Numbered from the stretch's first letter, positions 47,402 through 56,154 are shown. The stretch: DNA of 64,000 nt from Candidatus Moraniibacteriota bacterium (GCA_030645735.1 JAUSNP010000004.1:1-64000), one strand, 5' to 3'. Numbers and translations: made by a program. The notes: generated by a model not told the origin, from the letters alone.

Positions 47402-47593
47402 TTATTTCTTTTTTACTTGTTCCTCTTGATCCAAAACTTTCACCGCCAGCATGAAATAGCGCGCAAATTTTTCGAGATATAATTCGGCCTTGTCCTTAGT
47501 GATTTTTTTGCCGGAGCGTTCAAATATGATCCGCTGGCACTTTTTAATCAATTCACTCGAGAATGTGCGTTTTGGCTGATTTTCTTTTATCAT
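47402..47593 (-). CDS. KCQ-type mini-protein, copy 2 (63 aa)
   Basis: Second copy of the family: FSSELIKKCQRIIFERSGKK, then ITKDKAELYLEKFAR and a Lys-rich tail. It is about two-thirds identical to copy 1 over the core, also at DNA level. Starts MIKENQPKRT. It is 21 nt upstream of the membrane-protein gene in the same direction. The same GCATAATAA motif (47631-47639) occurs in its upstream gap, and a weak stem (47617-47651) precedes it, so it may have its own promoter. Confidence 0.65.
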   Translation of the reverse strand: MIKENQPKRTFSSELIKKCQRIIFERSGKKITKDKAELYLEKFARYFMLAVKVLDQEEQVKKK

Positions 47594-47659
47594 ATTATTT
47601 GCCTTGTTGCAAAAACAAATCGCTGTTGTGCTTATTATGCGATAGAGCGATTAAAAAAA

Positions 47660-47959
47660 TTACTTTTTTCCAGATTCCAAATTTTGTTCGGCTGGCGAAA
47701 GACCACCGGCGGCTTTATGCGGAAAATAATTCCAAGCGTCTGTGACAAGCTCCAAAACATTGCCCAATTCTGAGGCATCGCCACCACGGTCAAACATCGC
47801 CACGACATGCATAAAATCATCCTGCTCTTCTTCGTTGAAAATCGCATCTTTGATATCTCGCAATTCAAAATCACTTTCAGTTTCTTCAAGCATTTCCAAA
47901 ATCTCGCTTTCAATTTCTTTGCGCCTTTCTAAAATTTCTTCTTTTGTTTCAGTTTCCAT
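47660..47959 (-). CDS. Acidic hypothetical protein, 99 aa
   Basis: Glu-rich helical N-terminus (KEEILERRKEIESEILEMLE) and a C-terminal segment LELVTDAWNYFPHKAAGGLS with PAE. The WNYFPHK..GG.SP pattern is one I have seen in small uncharacterised bacterial proteins, but I can give no function. There are no membrane helices and no cysteines. It starts 5 nt after the protease stop, so it is translated from the same operon. Confidence 0.6.
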   Translation of the reverse strand: METETKEEILERRKEIESEILEMLEETESDFELRDIKDAIFNEEEQDDFMHVVAMFDRGGDASELGNVLELVTDAWNYFPHKAAGGLSPAEQNLESGKK

Positions 47960-47964
47960 ATTTT

Positions 47965-48840
47965 TTATTTTTCAGATCCAACATCTTGAACTTTTGCCTC
48001 CTCGGTTTTTTGAGGTAGAGGAATTTTGTCAATAATTTCAAATATTAATTCGATAGGCACAACTCTTACTAATCCAGTTTGTTCTGTAAATATTATTCTA
48101 GGCTCACCAGTCTGCTGACTAATAGCAACATCAGAATAATTTTCTCCTGAACTAACAACGCCTATTAATCCTGCGGAAGGATTACTTTGGGTGCCAGCAA
48201 TTGCTAGCAATTCCGGTTTATGGATAACTGGGCCTCCACTATTTCCGGGATAAGCCGAAGCATCGATATAGAAAAAACCTTCCCCCAATACTTCTTCATC
48301 AACTCTAGCTATTATTCCTTGTCTAACAATAACAAAATTTCTTGCTTTACCACTTATACGCATTGGAAATCCAAGTACAAACAATCCATCGCCGGTTGAA
48401 ATATTTTTTGTTGCAAAATCTTTAGCATAAAATAACTCTTCCCCAACAAAAAAATCGTAATTTATTTTTGCCTCGTCTATTGCAGTAGCGTTAATTGGAA
48501 GCACCGCCAAATCAACTCTTTCATCTTCGTGCATTAACCAGAGAGGACAACCATCACTCTTTAATAAATTCACTTTGAAATAATGACTTTTATTATCCAA
48601 AGTGTTAAATCTAAAAAATACCTCCTTGAGAAATTCCTTTGTTTTTTTATTCTGATATACATGCCTATTTGTCACAATAAACAACCTGAAGAGGGCGCCT
48701 CCTTCATTACTTTTGCCTGTTGGTTTTCCCACCAAAAAACCCGTTGCAATTGAGTTTTTTTGCAACAATCCATTATTATCTTTACTCTCAACTTCAATTG
48801 ATACAACTGAGTTTAAATAATGTGGTGGTATTAATGACAT
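47965..48840 (-). CDS. Cytoplasmic trypsin-like serine protease
   Basis: 291 aa with a chymotrypsin-fold catalytic triad visible as His60 (FIVTNRHVYQ), Asp110 (DERVDLAVL) and Ser201 (YPGNSGGPV). There is no signal peptide or membrane helix and no PDZ domain, so it should act inside the cell, unlike HtrA-type proteases. It starts 6 nt after the restriction-subunit stop and is followed by the acidic protein after 5 nt. Proteases of this fold inside defence operons can cleave a partner to trigger a toxic response. That this one does so is inference. Confidence 0.8.
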   Translation of the reverse strand: MSLIPPHYLNSVVSIEVESKDNNGLLQKNSIATGFLVGKPTGKSNEGGALFRLFIVTNRHVYQNKKTKEFLKEVFFRFNTLDNKSHYFKVNLLKSDGCPLWLMHEDERVDLAVLPINATAIDEAKINYDFFVGEELFYAKDFATKNISTGDGLFVLGFPMRISGKARNFVIVRQGIIARVDEEVLGEGFFYIDASAYPGNSGGPVIHKPELLAIAGTQSNPSAGLIGVVSSGENYSDVAISQQTGEPRIIFTEQTGLVRVVPIELIFEIIDKIPLPQKTEEAKVQDVGSEK

Positions 48841-48846
48841 AAGATT

Positions 48847-51522
48847 TTATTTTTTAAATGCACCTACTAACTGCATAAAGCTTGTCGGCTTATATTTATC
48901 CCATTCCTCCTGCTTAACATAAAGCATTTTATATTCAATTTTCTTTTGTCTTTCACTGGCATCCTCGCACCATTGTGCCAATCTTTTTATTTTTTCAATA
49001 TCATCCAAATCTTCCCGTCCTTTTGTTTCGATAATATAGATTGTTTTGTTATCTGTCTTCACAAAAAAGTCTGGGTAATAACTGGAAATTGCACCGCTCG
49101 CATTTTTGTAATCAATCTTGAAATGAATTTCAAAGTAATTTTTTGCGAAAGAAAGCACATCTTCAGCACCTTCCAAGAAGTCCGCAAATTCAAGCTCGAA
49201 ATCACTGTCGCCGACAATTTTATTAAATACGCTCTTTTTGGGCAATAAATATTTTTTATCAGTTACCACAAATGGTCGCGCGCTACTAATTTTGAGATAA
49301 TTTTTTATTTCCGTATCACCAACATCCTGCACAGTCAAATTGTTTATCTCTTTTTTAAAGGTTTCGACAATAGTTTTTACCGCCTCTAATTCGGATAAGT
49401 TTCGCAAAATATTTGCGTCATTAAGATTCACTTCTTCATTAAATAGATGCGCGTTGATAAATTCTTTCACTTTGCCAAAAAGAATGTCATAGCAACCAAA
49501 GAGACGGAGTTCTTTCATTATTCTTTGCACAAAAAATCCAATCACACTTTGGTAATTTGGCTCAATGGAGCTATTCAAAATTGTTGTGTGATGTTCTTTG
49601 TCATCAATAACTTCCTTAAAAACAATCTCTTTCTTTTCTTCCTCGGAAAACTGCTTAACTGAAATTTTTTCATGTTTGAAAGTAGCAATATTCAATAGAT
49701 TGAGATTTTTGTATTCCCTCTGGATTCTCGGTGTCAGAACCGGCAGTTCAATGTCCAAATTTTCAATATCTTTTTTTACATTTTCATGATCGACTTCAAT
49801 GACTGTGGGAGTGATTGGAGAACCGCTTCGATCCATTCTTCTTTTTTCCAATTCAACACCTTCTGCCTTGATTGATTCAACAAACTCCATAAAAGCAGGT
49901 GTTCCAATGATACTCACATACTCTTCCACATCTTGTCCAAAAAACATTCGGCGAAGACCACGACCGAGTGTCTGCTCTGGCAAAATTTTTGAATCAGAAC
50001 CATAAGGACGGAGTCCAACGATTGTTGTCACATTTTTTACATCCCAACCCTCTTTGAGCATCAAGACAGAAACAATGACTTTATATGGGCTTTCCATGCT
50101 ATCAATATCATTGGCCTTTTTCCTGAGTTCTTGCAATTCTTTTTCTTTTTTGCCAGTTGTCGTTTCAGATATCTCACCACTTCTATTTGTGTGAATTGTC
50201 AGAACCGCACCTTTCAATTGTGGATAGCTATTTTCCAAAAATTCCGCCACATCATCACAATTCGTTGTATCATCAGTCATTATAAAAAGAATCGATTTTT
50301 TTCCTGTTGGCAATAATTCTGTATATATCTTTTCCCATTCTTCCACGCCCAGTCGAATAAAGTCTTCGTATTTTTCAGAAAATATTGAACTTTGTTTTTC
50401 TTGCAGTTTTGCCCGACTGGCAGAATCCGGCAAGACCGGATTTTTCACTACGCCTTGATGGATAGCTTCAACCAGCGGATAGTCAGAAACAGTCTGCACA
50501 AAAATCTCGCCACGATTATTTTTTGGTGTCGCAGTCACATCGATTTGCAAAGCTAGTTTTTTACCCTTTTGTAATAATCGATTATGAATATCTTCGATTG
50601 ATTTAAACCATGCCATTTTTGGATCATGAATGTGATGAGCTTCGTCATTAATAACCATCAACTCATCAACGTCGCGCACGATTTCTCCTAAATCAATTTT
50701 TGAATCATTAGTCTTTCCAGTAACCTTACTGCCCATAAAATAATCTGACGTGTCCTCATCTTCAAAACTAGCTTCAGATATATCGCCTTCATAAACTCTA
50801 TGTATATTAGTCAGAAAAATATTTCCCGATTTTGAAATTGTGCCAACCTCATCTTGCAAATGCAGTTTTATTTGAAAATCATCTTGCCAATTTTGTCCGG
50901 CAAATCCATTATCAGGCAAAATCGGATCATCATGAAATATTTTCAATCCTTCAAAATCAGCCTTGATTCGATCCAAAACGATGATATTTGGCGTGATGAG
51001 TAAGAAATTTTTAGATAGTTCAGAATCTTCTTCATAAAGCTTGTGAAAATATGACCAAGCTAATAGCAAACTCATAACTTTTGTTTTTCCACTTCCAGTC
51101 GCCATCTTTATCACAAAACGAAGCCAATCCTCATTGAACATATTCGGACTAACACGACCCAATTTATCAAACTTTATCAAATCATATTTGTTGGAAACTT
51201 TTTCAACATCATAGAGCCAGATAATTGTTTCCACTGCCTCTCTTTGAGCATAATAATATTGAAAGGAAACGCTTGTTCCGTCTTTGGCAAAAATGGTGTG
51301 TGGCTCAAGAAACCACCAATTCAAAAGAGCCTTGGAAGTTTCGCTTGCTCCGTCATAATTATTCTTTCGCCACTCCGCAACTTGCTCACGCAATTCTGGA
51401 ACAAAAGGAGGCAAAAGCTTTTCAAAACCCTCTCTTCGCAAATCTTCTTCGGCCGGAAACCACCTGATTGCCGGATCAAGGATTTGAAATTTATCTTTTG
51501 GAAAATCTTTGTGTAATGCCAT
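48847..51522 (-). CDS. res: Type III restriction enzyme Res subunit
   Basis: 891 aa. SF2 helicase core with Walker A MATGSGKTKV (141-147), DEAH-type Walker B (NDEAHHIHD), a TATPKNN motif and a late QTLGRGLRRMF helicase motif VI. The C-terminus has a PD-(D/E)xK nuclease: PDFFVKTDNKTIYIIETKGR (Asp818, Glu832, Lys834). It would work with Mod to cut unmodified DNA after ATP-driven translocation along DNA between sites. Two small genes separate it from mod. All motifs are intact. Confidence 0.9.
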   Translation of the reverse strand: MALHKDFPKDKFQILDPAIRWFPAEEDLRREGFEKLLPPFVPELREQVAEWRKNNYDGASETSKALLNWWFLEPHTIFAKDGTSVSFQYYYAQREAVETIIWLYDVEKVSNKYDLIKFDKLGRVSPNMFNEDWLRFVIKMATGSGKTKVMSLLLAWSYFHKLYEEDSELSKNFLLITPNIIVLDRIKADFEGLKIFHDDPILPDNGFAGQNWQDDFQIKLHLQDEVGTISKSGNIFLTNIHRVYEGDISEASFEDEDTSDYFMGSKVTGKTNDSKIDLGEIVRDVDELMVINDEAHHIHDPKMAWFKSIEDIHNRLLQKGKKLALQIDVTATPKNNRGEIFVQTVSDYPLVEAIHQGVVKNPVLPDSASRAKLQEKQSSIFSEKYEDFIRLGVEEWEKIYTELLPTGKKSILFIMTDDTTNCDDVAEFLENSYPQLKGAVLTIHTNRSGEISETTTGKKEKELQELRKKANDIDSMESPYKVIVSVLMLKEGWDVKNVTTIVGLRPYGSDSKILPEQTLGRGLRRMFFGQDVEEYVSIIGTPAFMEFVESIKAEGVELEKRRMDRSGSPITPTVIEVDHENVKKDIENLDIELPVLTPRIQREYKNLNLLNIATFKHEKISVKQFSEEEKKEIVFKEVIDDKEHHTTILNSSIEPNYQSVIGFFVQRIMKELRLFGCYDILFGKVKEFINAHLFNEEVNLNDANILRNLSELEAVKTIVETFKKEINNLTVQDVGDTEIKNYLKISSARPFVVTDKKYLLPKKSVFNKIVGDSDFELEFADFLEGAEDVLSFAKNYFEIHFKIDYKNASGAISSYYPDFFVKTDNKTIYIIETKGREDLDDIEKIKRLAQWCEDASERQKKIEYKMLYVKQEEWDKYKPTSFMQLVGAFKK

Positions 51523-51526
51523 ATAA

Positions 51527-51883
51527 CTATTTCTTTTTTATTAGCTCCTGAATTTGTTTTTGCTGTTCCAATATTAACTGTTGATTTTTTTGATTTTGAT
51601 CAAGAAGTTCCTGGTTAATCTTCTGTGATTGTTCAACAGATCCGGTTTTTTCTGAATATTCCTTATAGATGGCTGAATTTATATGAAAAGAATCAATAAT
51701 CAATGTTGACACCATCACTAATAAAATTATAACAACACTAAGTAAGATATAGTTTATATCTTTAAATTTAGAATCGGCTTCTTTTTTAACATCTTCCACC
51801 GTAACAGAGCCACCAGTTTCTGGTATTTTAATTTGGATTTCACCAAGTTCAGATTTTTCAAATTGCACTTGTTCCTTTTCCAT
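51527..51883 (-). CDS. Membrane-anchored coiled-coil protein, 118 aa
   Basis: An acidic N-terminus (EKSELGEIQIKIPETGGSVT) is followed by one membrane helix (YILLSVVIILLVMVSTLIID) and a Gln-rich coiled coil (QKINQELLDQNQKNQQLILE) to the end. No family is recognised. It sits between mod and res with 3-4 nt spacing on both sides, so it is translated with them. That placement is odd for a restriction system and suggests a membrane link. Confidence 0.6.
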   Translation of the reverse strand: MEKEQVQFEKSELGEIQIKIPETGGSVTVEDVKKEADSKFKDINYILLSVVIILLVMVSTLIIDSFHINSAIYKEYSEKTGSVEQSQKINQELLDQNQKNQQLILEQQKQIQELIKKK

Positions 51884-51886
51884 AAA

Positions 51887-52105
51887 TTAAAAAATACCCT
51901 TAATTACAAGAACGCCAGACTCCTCCTCAACAGCAAAATCTCTTCCAACAAATTGAGCAAGATCTATCCCACTAAAAGACACTCCTCTACCAAATCTAAC
52001 ACCTGGGCCCATTTGCACGCCACCAATTCTAACCAAGCGAAGAGGCTCAATGCTTCCATCTGTATCTACTTTAAATATTTGATAAAAATTAATTCTTTGA
52101 ATCAT
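51887..52105 (-). CDS. Small protein between mod and res, 72 aa
   Basis: Compact, probably beta-rich protein with FKVDTDGSIEPLRLVRIGGV and FGRGVSFSGIDLAQFVGRDF. No signal, helix or Cys is seen. It is 4 nt downstream of mod and 3 nt upstream of the membrane coiled-coil gene, so it is part of the operon. Short beta-rich proteins next to modification genes are sometimes inhibitors or adaptors, but nothing specific can be said. Confidence 0.6.
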   Translation of the reverse strand: MIQRINFYQIFKVDTDGSIEPLRLVRIGGVQMGPGVRFGRGVSFSGIDLAQFVGRDFAVEEESGVLVIKGIF

Positions 52106-52109
52106 TAAT

Positions 52110-54272
52110 TTATATATTTATCTCAATTACTTTGGTCGTATCGTTTCCAAAAATATCAATCACCTTGATTGCGATTTTCATTTTGCCTTTGGACACTTCC
52201 TTGAAAACTGAAATCAATTCAAGAGATCTGTCTTTTTTGGTTCTGAATGATTGCCACTCATTTTCAAAAATATAATTTCCAGTCCATTTTTCTTCAAAGT
52301 CGCCTATCTCCATTTGTACAGCATCAGACGATCCATCAAGTTTTTGCTGAACAGTTTTTTCTTTCGGCACTCTGATAATTTCTTTTTTGCTTTCAAAATC
52401 AAAATCCACCGACCAATAATCAATCCAGTCAGTCCATTTTTTTGTCAAAGTTTCACGCTCAATAATATCCGTATTTTTATCCTTGGAAATCTTTATGACT
52501 TGACCGTTTTCAATGACAATCTTGTTTCCACCGGATTTCAATTTTTCCTCCACTTCTCCAGTATTGTCTTGATTATAGAAAACGGAGAAATCAGTTATCT
52601 CAATAGCAACTTCTTTGGCGTTGCCTCGTCCGCGGATAATTGGTTTAACTTCAATATAGGCAATGTCATAAAATTTCACCTGTCCTTTTTCAACCGCTTT
52701 TTTATCAAACACTTCACGCGGAATAACCTTAAATTGCACATCAATACCCAGTTTTTTTGCTTGCTCAAAGTCCAGTCCCATTTCATAGTCAAATCCCAAA
52801 ACATCAGCTTTAGTTATTTTATTCTCCCGACATTCAGTGATTATTTTTTCCAGAAAATCATTTGTAATTGGCGTATCAATTGATCCGACTGCAATCAGCC
52901 TATCTCTTTTCTTACCGACAAATGAATTGAATGAATCAATTGGCTCAGCCTTGTAGGCAGAAAGAATGAGTTTGATAAATTCTTTTTCTTTATTCACCCT
53001 TTGAATTCTTTTTTCTTCGTCACGCAAATTTTCATTCACAGTCAAAAACTTCTCTCTTTCATATTTTCCAATATTTAAAATTTCAAATGCTCGAAAATTT
53101 TTACCAACTTTCTTCAATTCTCTTTGCACCCCAATCATTCTCTTGCGAGTGGTATGGACAGAAAAACGACCTAAATCAGAACCAATCCATTTTCGATTTA
53201 GCTTTTCTGCAACCGCCAAAGTTGTGCCTGAGCCACAGAAAAAATCAGCAACAAGATCACCTTCATTGGAAGAGGCGCTTATTATTCTTCTGAGCAGTGA
53301 CTCTGGTTTCTGGGTTGGATAAGCAATGTGTTCAGGAAGTGCATTAAAAACCTGTCCGATATTATTTTCTTTTCTATCTAGCCAAGTCCAAACATCATCC
53401 GCTTTTCTCCCTTCATCTGCATAATATCTTGTAGCATTATTATTTCCAGACATTCTATACTTTCTACCATCCTCATCAACAAGAGGATAAATACTTTCAT
53501 TCTTTACAAGCAAACGCACTTGATTAAATTTTACTGATTTTTTATTTTTAGCAAAAGAAATTATATAATCATGCTTTTTAGCAAAGCCTTTTATTGGCGC
53601 TGTACCAGCCTGATAATGCCAAATTATTTGATTCAAAAAATTTTCCTTTCCAAAAATTTCATCTAGAATTAAGCGCATATAACTATTCAATCTCCAATCA
53701 CAATGCACATAAACACTACCATCATCCGCCAAAAGACCGTGCATCAACTTTAGCCTTTCATAAATCATCGCTATAAAACTATCGGCGCCTTTGCCCCAGG
53801 TGTCGCGGTAGGCAATTTCTTCAATCACCGACGGTTTTTTGGTGAAAGTATCTTCGCCAATTTCAATATTCATCGAAAAATCCGCGCCCACATCAAATGG
53901 AGGATCGATATAAATCAATTTCAATCCACCCTCAGCTTCAATTTGTTTTCGAAGTGGTCCATTCTTGAGCGATGACAAAATCAATTTATTGTCACCCCAA
54001 ATTAGCTTGTTTGACCAGCCTTTCATTTGCCGGCCAGAAGTGTCAAAAAGAGAAGTTTGCGCGGTTATTTTTTCCTCACTCCGTGGTTCATCAATATGCT
54101 CAATCGTCTGAAATGGCAAAACTATATTTTCCGTTTCATCAGTTTTTCCATTCCATAAAAGCTCAACCTCCCGATCGGTGTCAAAAAGCAAAAAGCGGTA
54201 TTTCTCCGGCAATGACTTGCCAGATTCCAAATACTTTATTACATCTCGTTTTTCATTCTCAGTTAGCTTCAT
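52110..54272 (-). CDS. mod: Type III DNA methyltransferase (Mod)
   Basis: 720-aa adenine-N6 methyltransferase. Motif IV IYIDPPFDVGADFS (DPPF 123-126) precedes motif I ADFFCGSGTTLAVAE (344-350), the beta-class order used by type III Mod subunits. HYQAGTAPIKGFAKKHDYII and AYPTQKPESLLRRI also fit. The long C-terminal part (about 360-720) with VKFYDIAYIEVKPIIRGRGN should hold target recognition and Res contacts. It is first in the operon. A divergent gene begins 38 nt away. A weak -35/-10 (TTGAAT, 17 nt, TACCAT) lies inside that gene's start on the minus strand. Confidence 0.9.
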   Translation of the reverse strand: MKLTENEKRDVIKYLESGKSLPEKYRFLLFDTDREVELLWNGKTDETENIVLPFQTIEHIDEPRSEEKITAQTSLFDTSGRQMKGWSNKLIWGDNKLILSSLKNGPLRKQIEAEGGLKLIYIDPPFDVGADFSMNIEIGEDTFTKKPSVIEEIAYRDTWGKGADSFIAMIYERLKLMHGLLADDGSVYVHCDWRLNSYMRLILDEIFGKENFLNQIIWHYQAGTAPIKGFAKKHDYIISFAKNKKSVKFNQVRLLVKNESIYPLVDEDGRKYRMSGNNNATRYYADEGRKADDVWTWLDRKENNIGQVFNALPEHIAYPTQKPESLLRRIISASSNEGDLVADFFCGSGTTLAVAEKLNRKWIGSDLGRFSVHTTRKRMIGVQRELKKVGKNFRAFEILNIGKYEREKFLTVNENLRDEEKRIQRVNKEKEFIKLILSAYKAEPIDSFNSFVGKKRDRLIAVGSIDTPITNDFLEKIITECRENKITKADVLGFDYEMGLDFEQAKKLGIDVQFKVIPREVFDKKAVEKGQVKFYDIAYIEVKPIIRGRGNAKEVAIEITDFSVFYNQDNTGEVEEKLKSGGNKIVIENGQVIKISKDKNTDIIERETLTKKWTDWIDYWSVDFDFESKKEIIRVPKEKTVQQKLDGSSDAVQMEIGDFEEKWTGNYIFENEWQSFRTKKDRSLELISVFKEVSKGKMKIAIKVIDIFGNDTTKVIEINI

Positions 54273-54309
54273 ATCTTATTGAAACACAAAGGGTTTTTTA
54301 GCTATTCTT

Positions 54310-55299
54310 ATGGTATCATTAAGTAAGGGTTTATTCAAGACAGATGAAATGAGCAGGATTTCAAATACAAATAGCACAGGAGGATTGGAAATAGATCGCC
54401 TAATGGGCGACGATTTTCTTTTTCTCCTCCTTATTCTGATTGACTACCCAGAAAAAAATCCCGGCATCCTTGATCCAGCTCCGTTTGGAAAATTTAGATT
54501 CAAAAATTTGCAGTGGAAGTATTGTATTGAATTTATACTGTTTCTCAAAAATTGTGCTGGCATAAAAGTCACACGAACAAACCAAGACCTTCCCGAAGTT
54601 GAAGTTTTTGAGGAATCGATTGAAATTATTCAAAATGGCATAAATAATTATTTGGAAAAATTCATCTCTGGCGAACTTATCCCCATTGATAAAAATTATT
54701 TAAATTTTGAAAAACAGAAAAAATATTTTCTAGAGAAAATAAAAACTAAGCTTGAAAATGAAACATCTAAAACGCTTTTTCTTTCTGACAATGAAATTGA
54801 AAATGAATATGATTTTTTTGAAAGCATGTTGGCTTTGGAAAGGCAAAAATATTTAAAAATAAAAAGTGTCACCAATTCCCAAAAGCCAGAAAGCTCTGAT
54901 TTTTATAAAATAGTTTTTACAATACGATCAAAATTTCACAAAAAAGTTAGCGTGCAAAACAAAAAAGTTAGAAGGCTTTCCGTTAAATGCTTTTCAAAAG
55001 GAAACTTGGGCTATTTTCGCGTGAAAAAAGAATCCAAAGAAAAAATCATCGGAAAGGCTAATTCCAGGCCGTTTTTATTATTACAATTTTTAGTCAATCA
55101 AGGCATTGGCGAAATAGTATCGTTCCAAAAAGCTTTCAAGGCCATCAAAGACGGCAAACATTATAAAACAACCTCCCACCTTGTGGATGAAGAATTGGCC
55201 GCTCTTATAAATGCTAGGAAAGTTCTGCAGAAAGAGAGAAAAATACACCCCTTCAAACTAATTATCGGCAAAAAAGACCGCACAATCCGAATGCAATAA
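54310..55299 (+). CDS. Hypothetical protein divergent from mod, 329 aa
   Basis: Mostly helical, Lys-rich protein with no membrane segments. The last 100 residues (NSRPFLLLQFLVNQGIGEIV, then SFQKAFKAIKDGKHYKTTSH) have the rhythm of a winged helix-turn-helix. The start may be the ATG at 54310 or the one at 54349 (MSRISNTNS). It is transcribed away from mod across a 38-nt gap, the usual place for a regulator of a restriction system. That role is inference. A clear terminator follows. Confidence 0.5.
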   Translation: MVSLSKGLFKTDEMSRISNTNSTGGLEIDRLMGDDFLFLLLILIDYPEKNPGILDPAPFGKFRFKNLQWKYCIEFILFLKNCAGIKVTRTNQDLPEVEVFEESIEIIQNGINNYLEKFISGELIPIDKNYLNFEKQKKYFLEKIKTKLENETSKTLFLSDNEIENEYDFFESMLALERQKYLKIKSVTNSQKPESSDFYKIVFTIRSKFHKKVSVQNKKVRRLSVKCFSKGNLGYFRVKKESKEKIIGKANSRPFLLLQFLVNQGIGEIVSFQKAFKAIKDGKHYKTTSHLVDEELAALINARKVLQKERKIHPFKLIIGKKDRTIRMQ

Positions 55300-55324
55300 A
55301 TTAAAATCATTTTATTGATTTTGG

Positions 55325-55352
55325 AAAAAACAGAGAATTCACTCTGTTTTTT
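55325..55352 (+). terminator. Intrinsic terminator
   Basis: AAAAAACAGAG, loop AATTCA, CTCTGTTTTTT: a perfect stem with T6 on the plus strand, 26 nt after the stop of the 329-aa gene. Confidence 0.9.
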
Positions 55353-55439
55353 CGTTTGAATAAACGAAAAAGTTCAACAGCCAATTCTCTCGTGGCTTGT
55401 TTTCTTGACGGCGTGGGGAGCGTTTTATGTAATGCAGTC

Positions 55440-55634
55440 ATGCAAGAACAATTTTCACCACACCTCATAGAAAAATGCCAAAAGCTCGTTTTCAAGCGAG
55501 CTGGGGTTCACATCACCGAAGATCAAGCAGGGAGGTGCTTGGAAAAATTGGCGCGTTTGGCTAAACTGGCTTTCGAGACTCTTGTGGAAAATAAACATAA
55601 TGCAAAACCCGATGGAAAGAATAATCACAATTGA
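55440..55634 (+). CDS. KCQ-type mini-protein, copy 3 (64 aa)
   Basis: Third copy, more diverged: FSPHLIEKCQKLVFKRAGVH, then ITEDQAGRCLEKLARLAKLA. The ATG at 55440 aligns the N-terminus with the other copies; 28 in-frame upstream codons exist but do not look coding. The next gene begins within its 3' end (overlap near 55600). It is on the plus strand, opposite to copies 1 and 2, and heads a row of four small genes. Confidence 0.6.
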   Translation: MQEQFSPHLIEKCQKLVFKRAGVHITEDQAGRCLEKLARLAKLAFETLVENKHNAKPDGKNNHN

Positions 55635-55911
55635 TAAAAATGCCCGCTTAAAAATCATTTGCGGAAGCATAATGTTGCAATATAGGAAAAAATCCAAAAC
55701 AAAGCAAATAGCGTGGCACACAGACGGCCATTTCTCAGATTATGCATCAATGGCAGAACATTACATTTCCAACGCGCCATACCGCGCTATTGAAGGCACA
55801 GCGTCAATAGAAAAGCTGATTGAAGTCGTCCAGCAGTCGAGCGACCAAATCAGCCGAGTTTTGAAAAATAATCAATTAAATGGAAAATCACATGGAAAAT
55901 CAAACCGATGA
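55600..55911 (+). CDS. Hypothetical protein, 103 aa
   Basis: Small soluble protein with ARLKIICGSIMLQYRKKSKT and AWHTDGHFSDYASMAEHYIS. I know no family. The start may be the ATG at 55600 or the one at 55612 (MERIITIDKN). Its 5' end overlaps copy 3 of the KCQ gene and its 3' end overlaps the Cys-rich 77-aa gene, indicating tight translational coupling as in mobile-element modules. Confidence 0.5.
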   Translation: MQNPMERIITIDKNARLKIICGSIMLQYRKKSKTKQIAWHTDGHFSDYASMAEHYISNAPYRAIEGTASIEKLIEVVQQSSDQISRVLKNNQLNGKSHGKSNR

Positions 55912-56113
55912 GACTACGAATGAAGAATTCAATCAAATACCAGCTGGTGAGAAACTCTGCCCGCTCATGAATGGATTCTACAAGGGCATTCCTTGCACTT
56001 CAGATTGTGCCCTGTATCGTGAGGGTAAGAATGAAAATGCATGTGCTTTGCATGAACTGAGATCGATCAGTTGGTTCATGAAGCAGAGCCAGGACAAAAA
56101 GCCCATTGATTAA
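55880..56113 (+). CDS. Cys-rich small protein, 77 aa
   Basis: Acidic N-tail, then CPLMNGFYKGIPCTSDCALY and a fourth cysteine in ENACALHELRSI. The four spaced cysteines suggest a small zinc or iron-sulfur site. It overlaps the upstream gene by 32 nt. Its stop codon forms the loop of the hairpin at 56099-56125. The related pattern in the next gene (81 aa) suggests a shared origin. Confidence 0.5.
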   Translation: MENHMENQTDETTNEEFNQIPAGEKLCPLMNGFYKGIPCTSDCALYREGKNENACALHELRSISWFMKQSQDKKPID

Positions 56114-56125
56114 ATCAATGGGCTT
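56099..56125. other. Hairpin whose loop is a stop codon
   Basis: AAGCCCATTGAT (56099-56110), TAA, ATCAATGGGCTT (56114-56125). The stem is perfect over 12 bp. There is no T-run on the plus strand (A7 follows), but T5 follows on the minus strand, so it could only terminate minus-strand transcription. Confidence 0.6.
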
Positions 56126-56154
56126 AAAAAAATAATTATTAACTACACAATCAA

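Noticed and set aside
48847..51522. Type I restriction (HsdR) instead of type III
   Set aside because: The partner is a single beta-class Mod with DPPF before FCGSGT, there is no HsdS, and the PD-(D/E)xK domain is at the C-terminus of the helicase as in type III Res.
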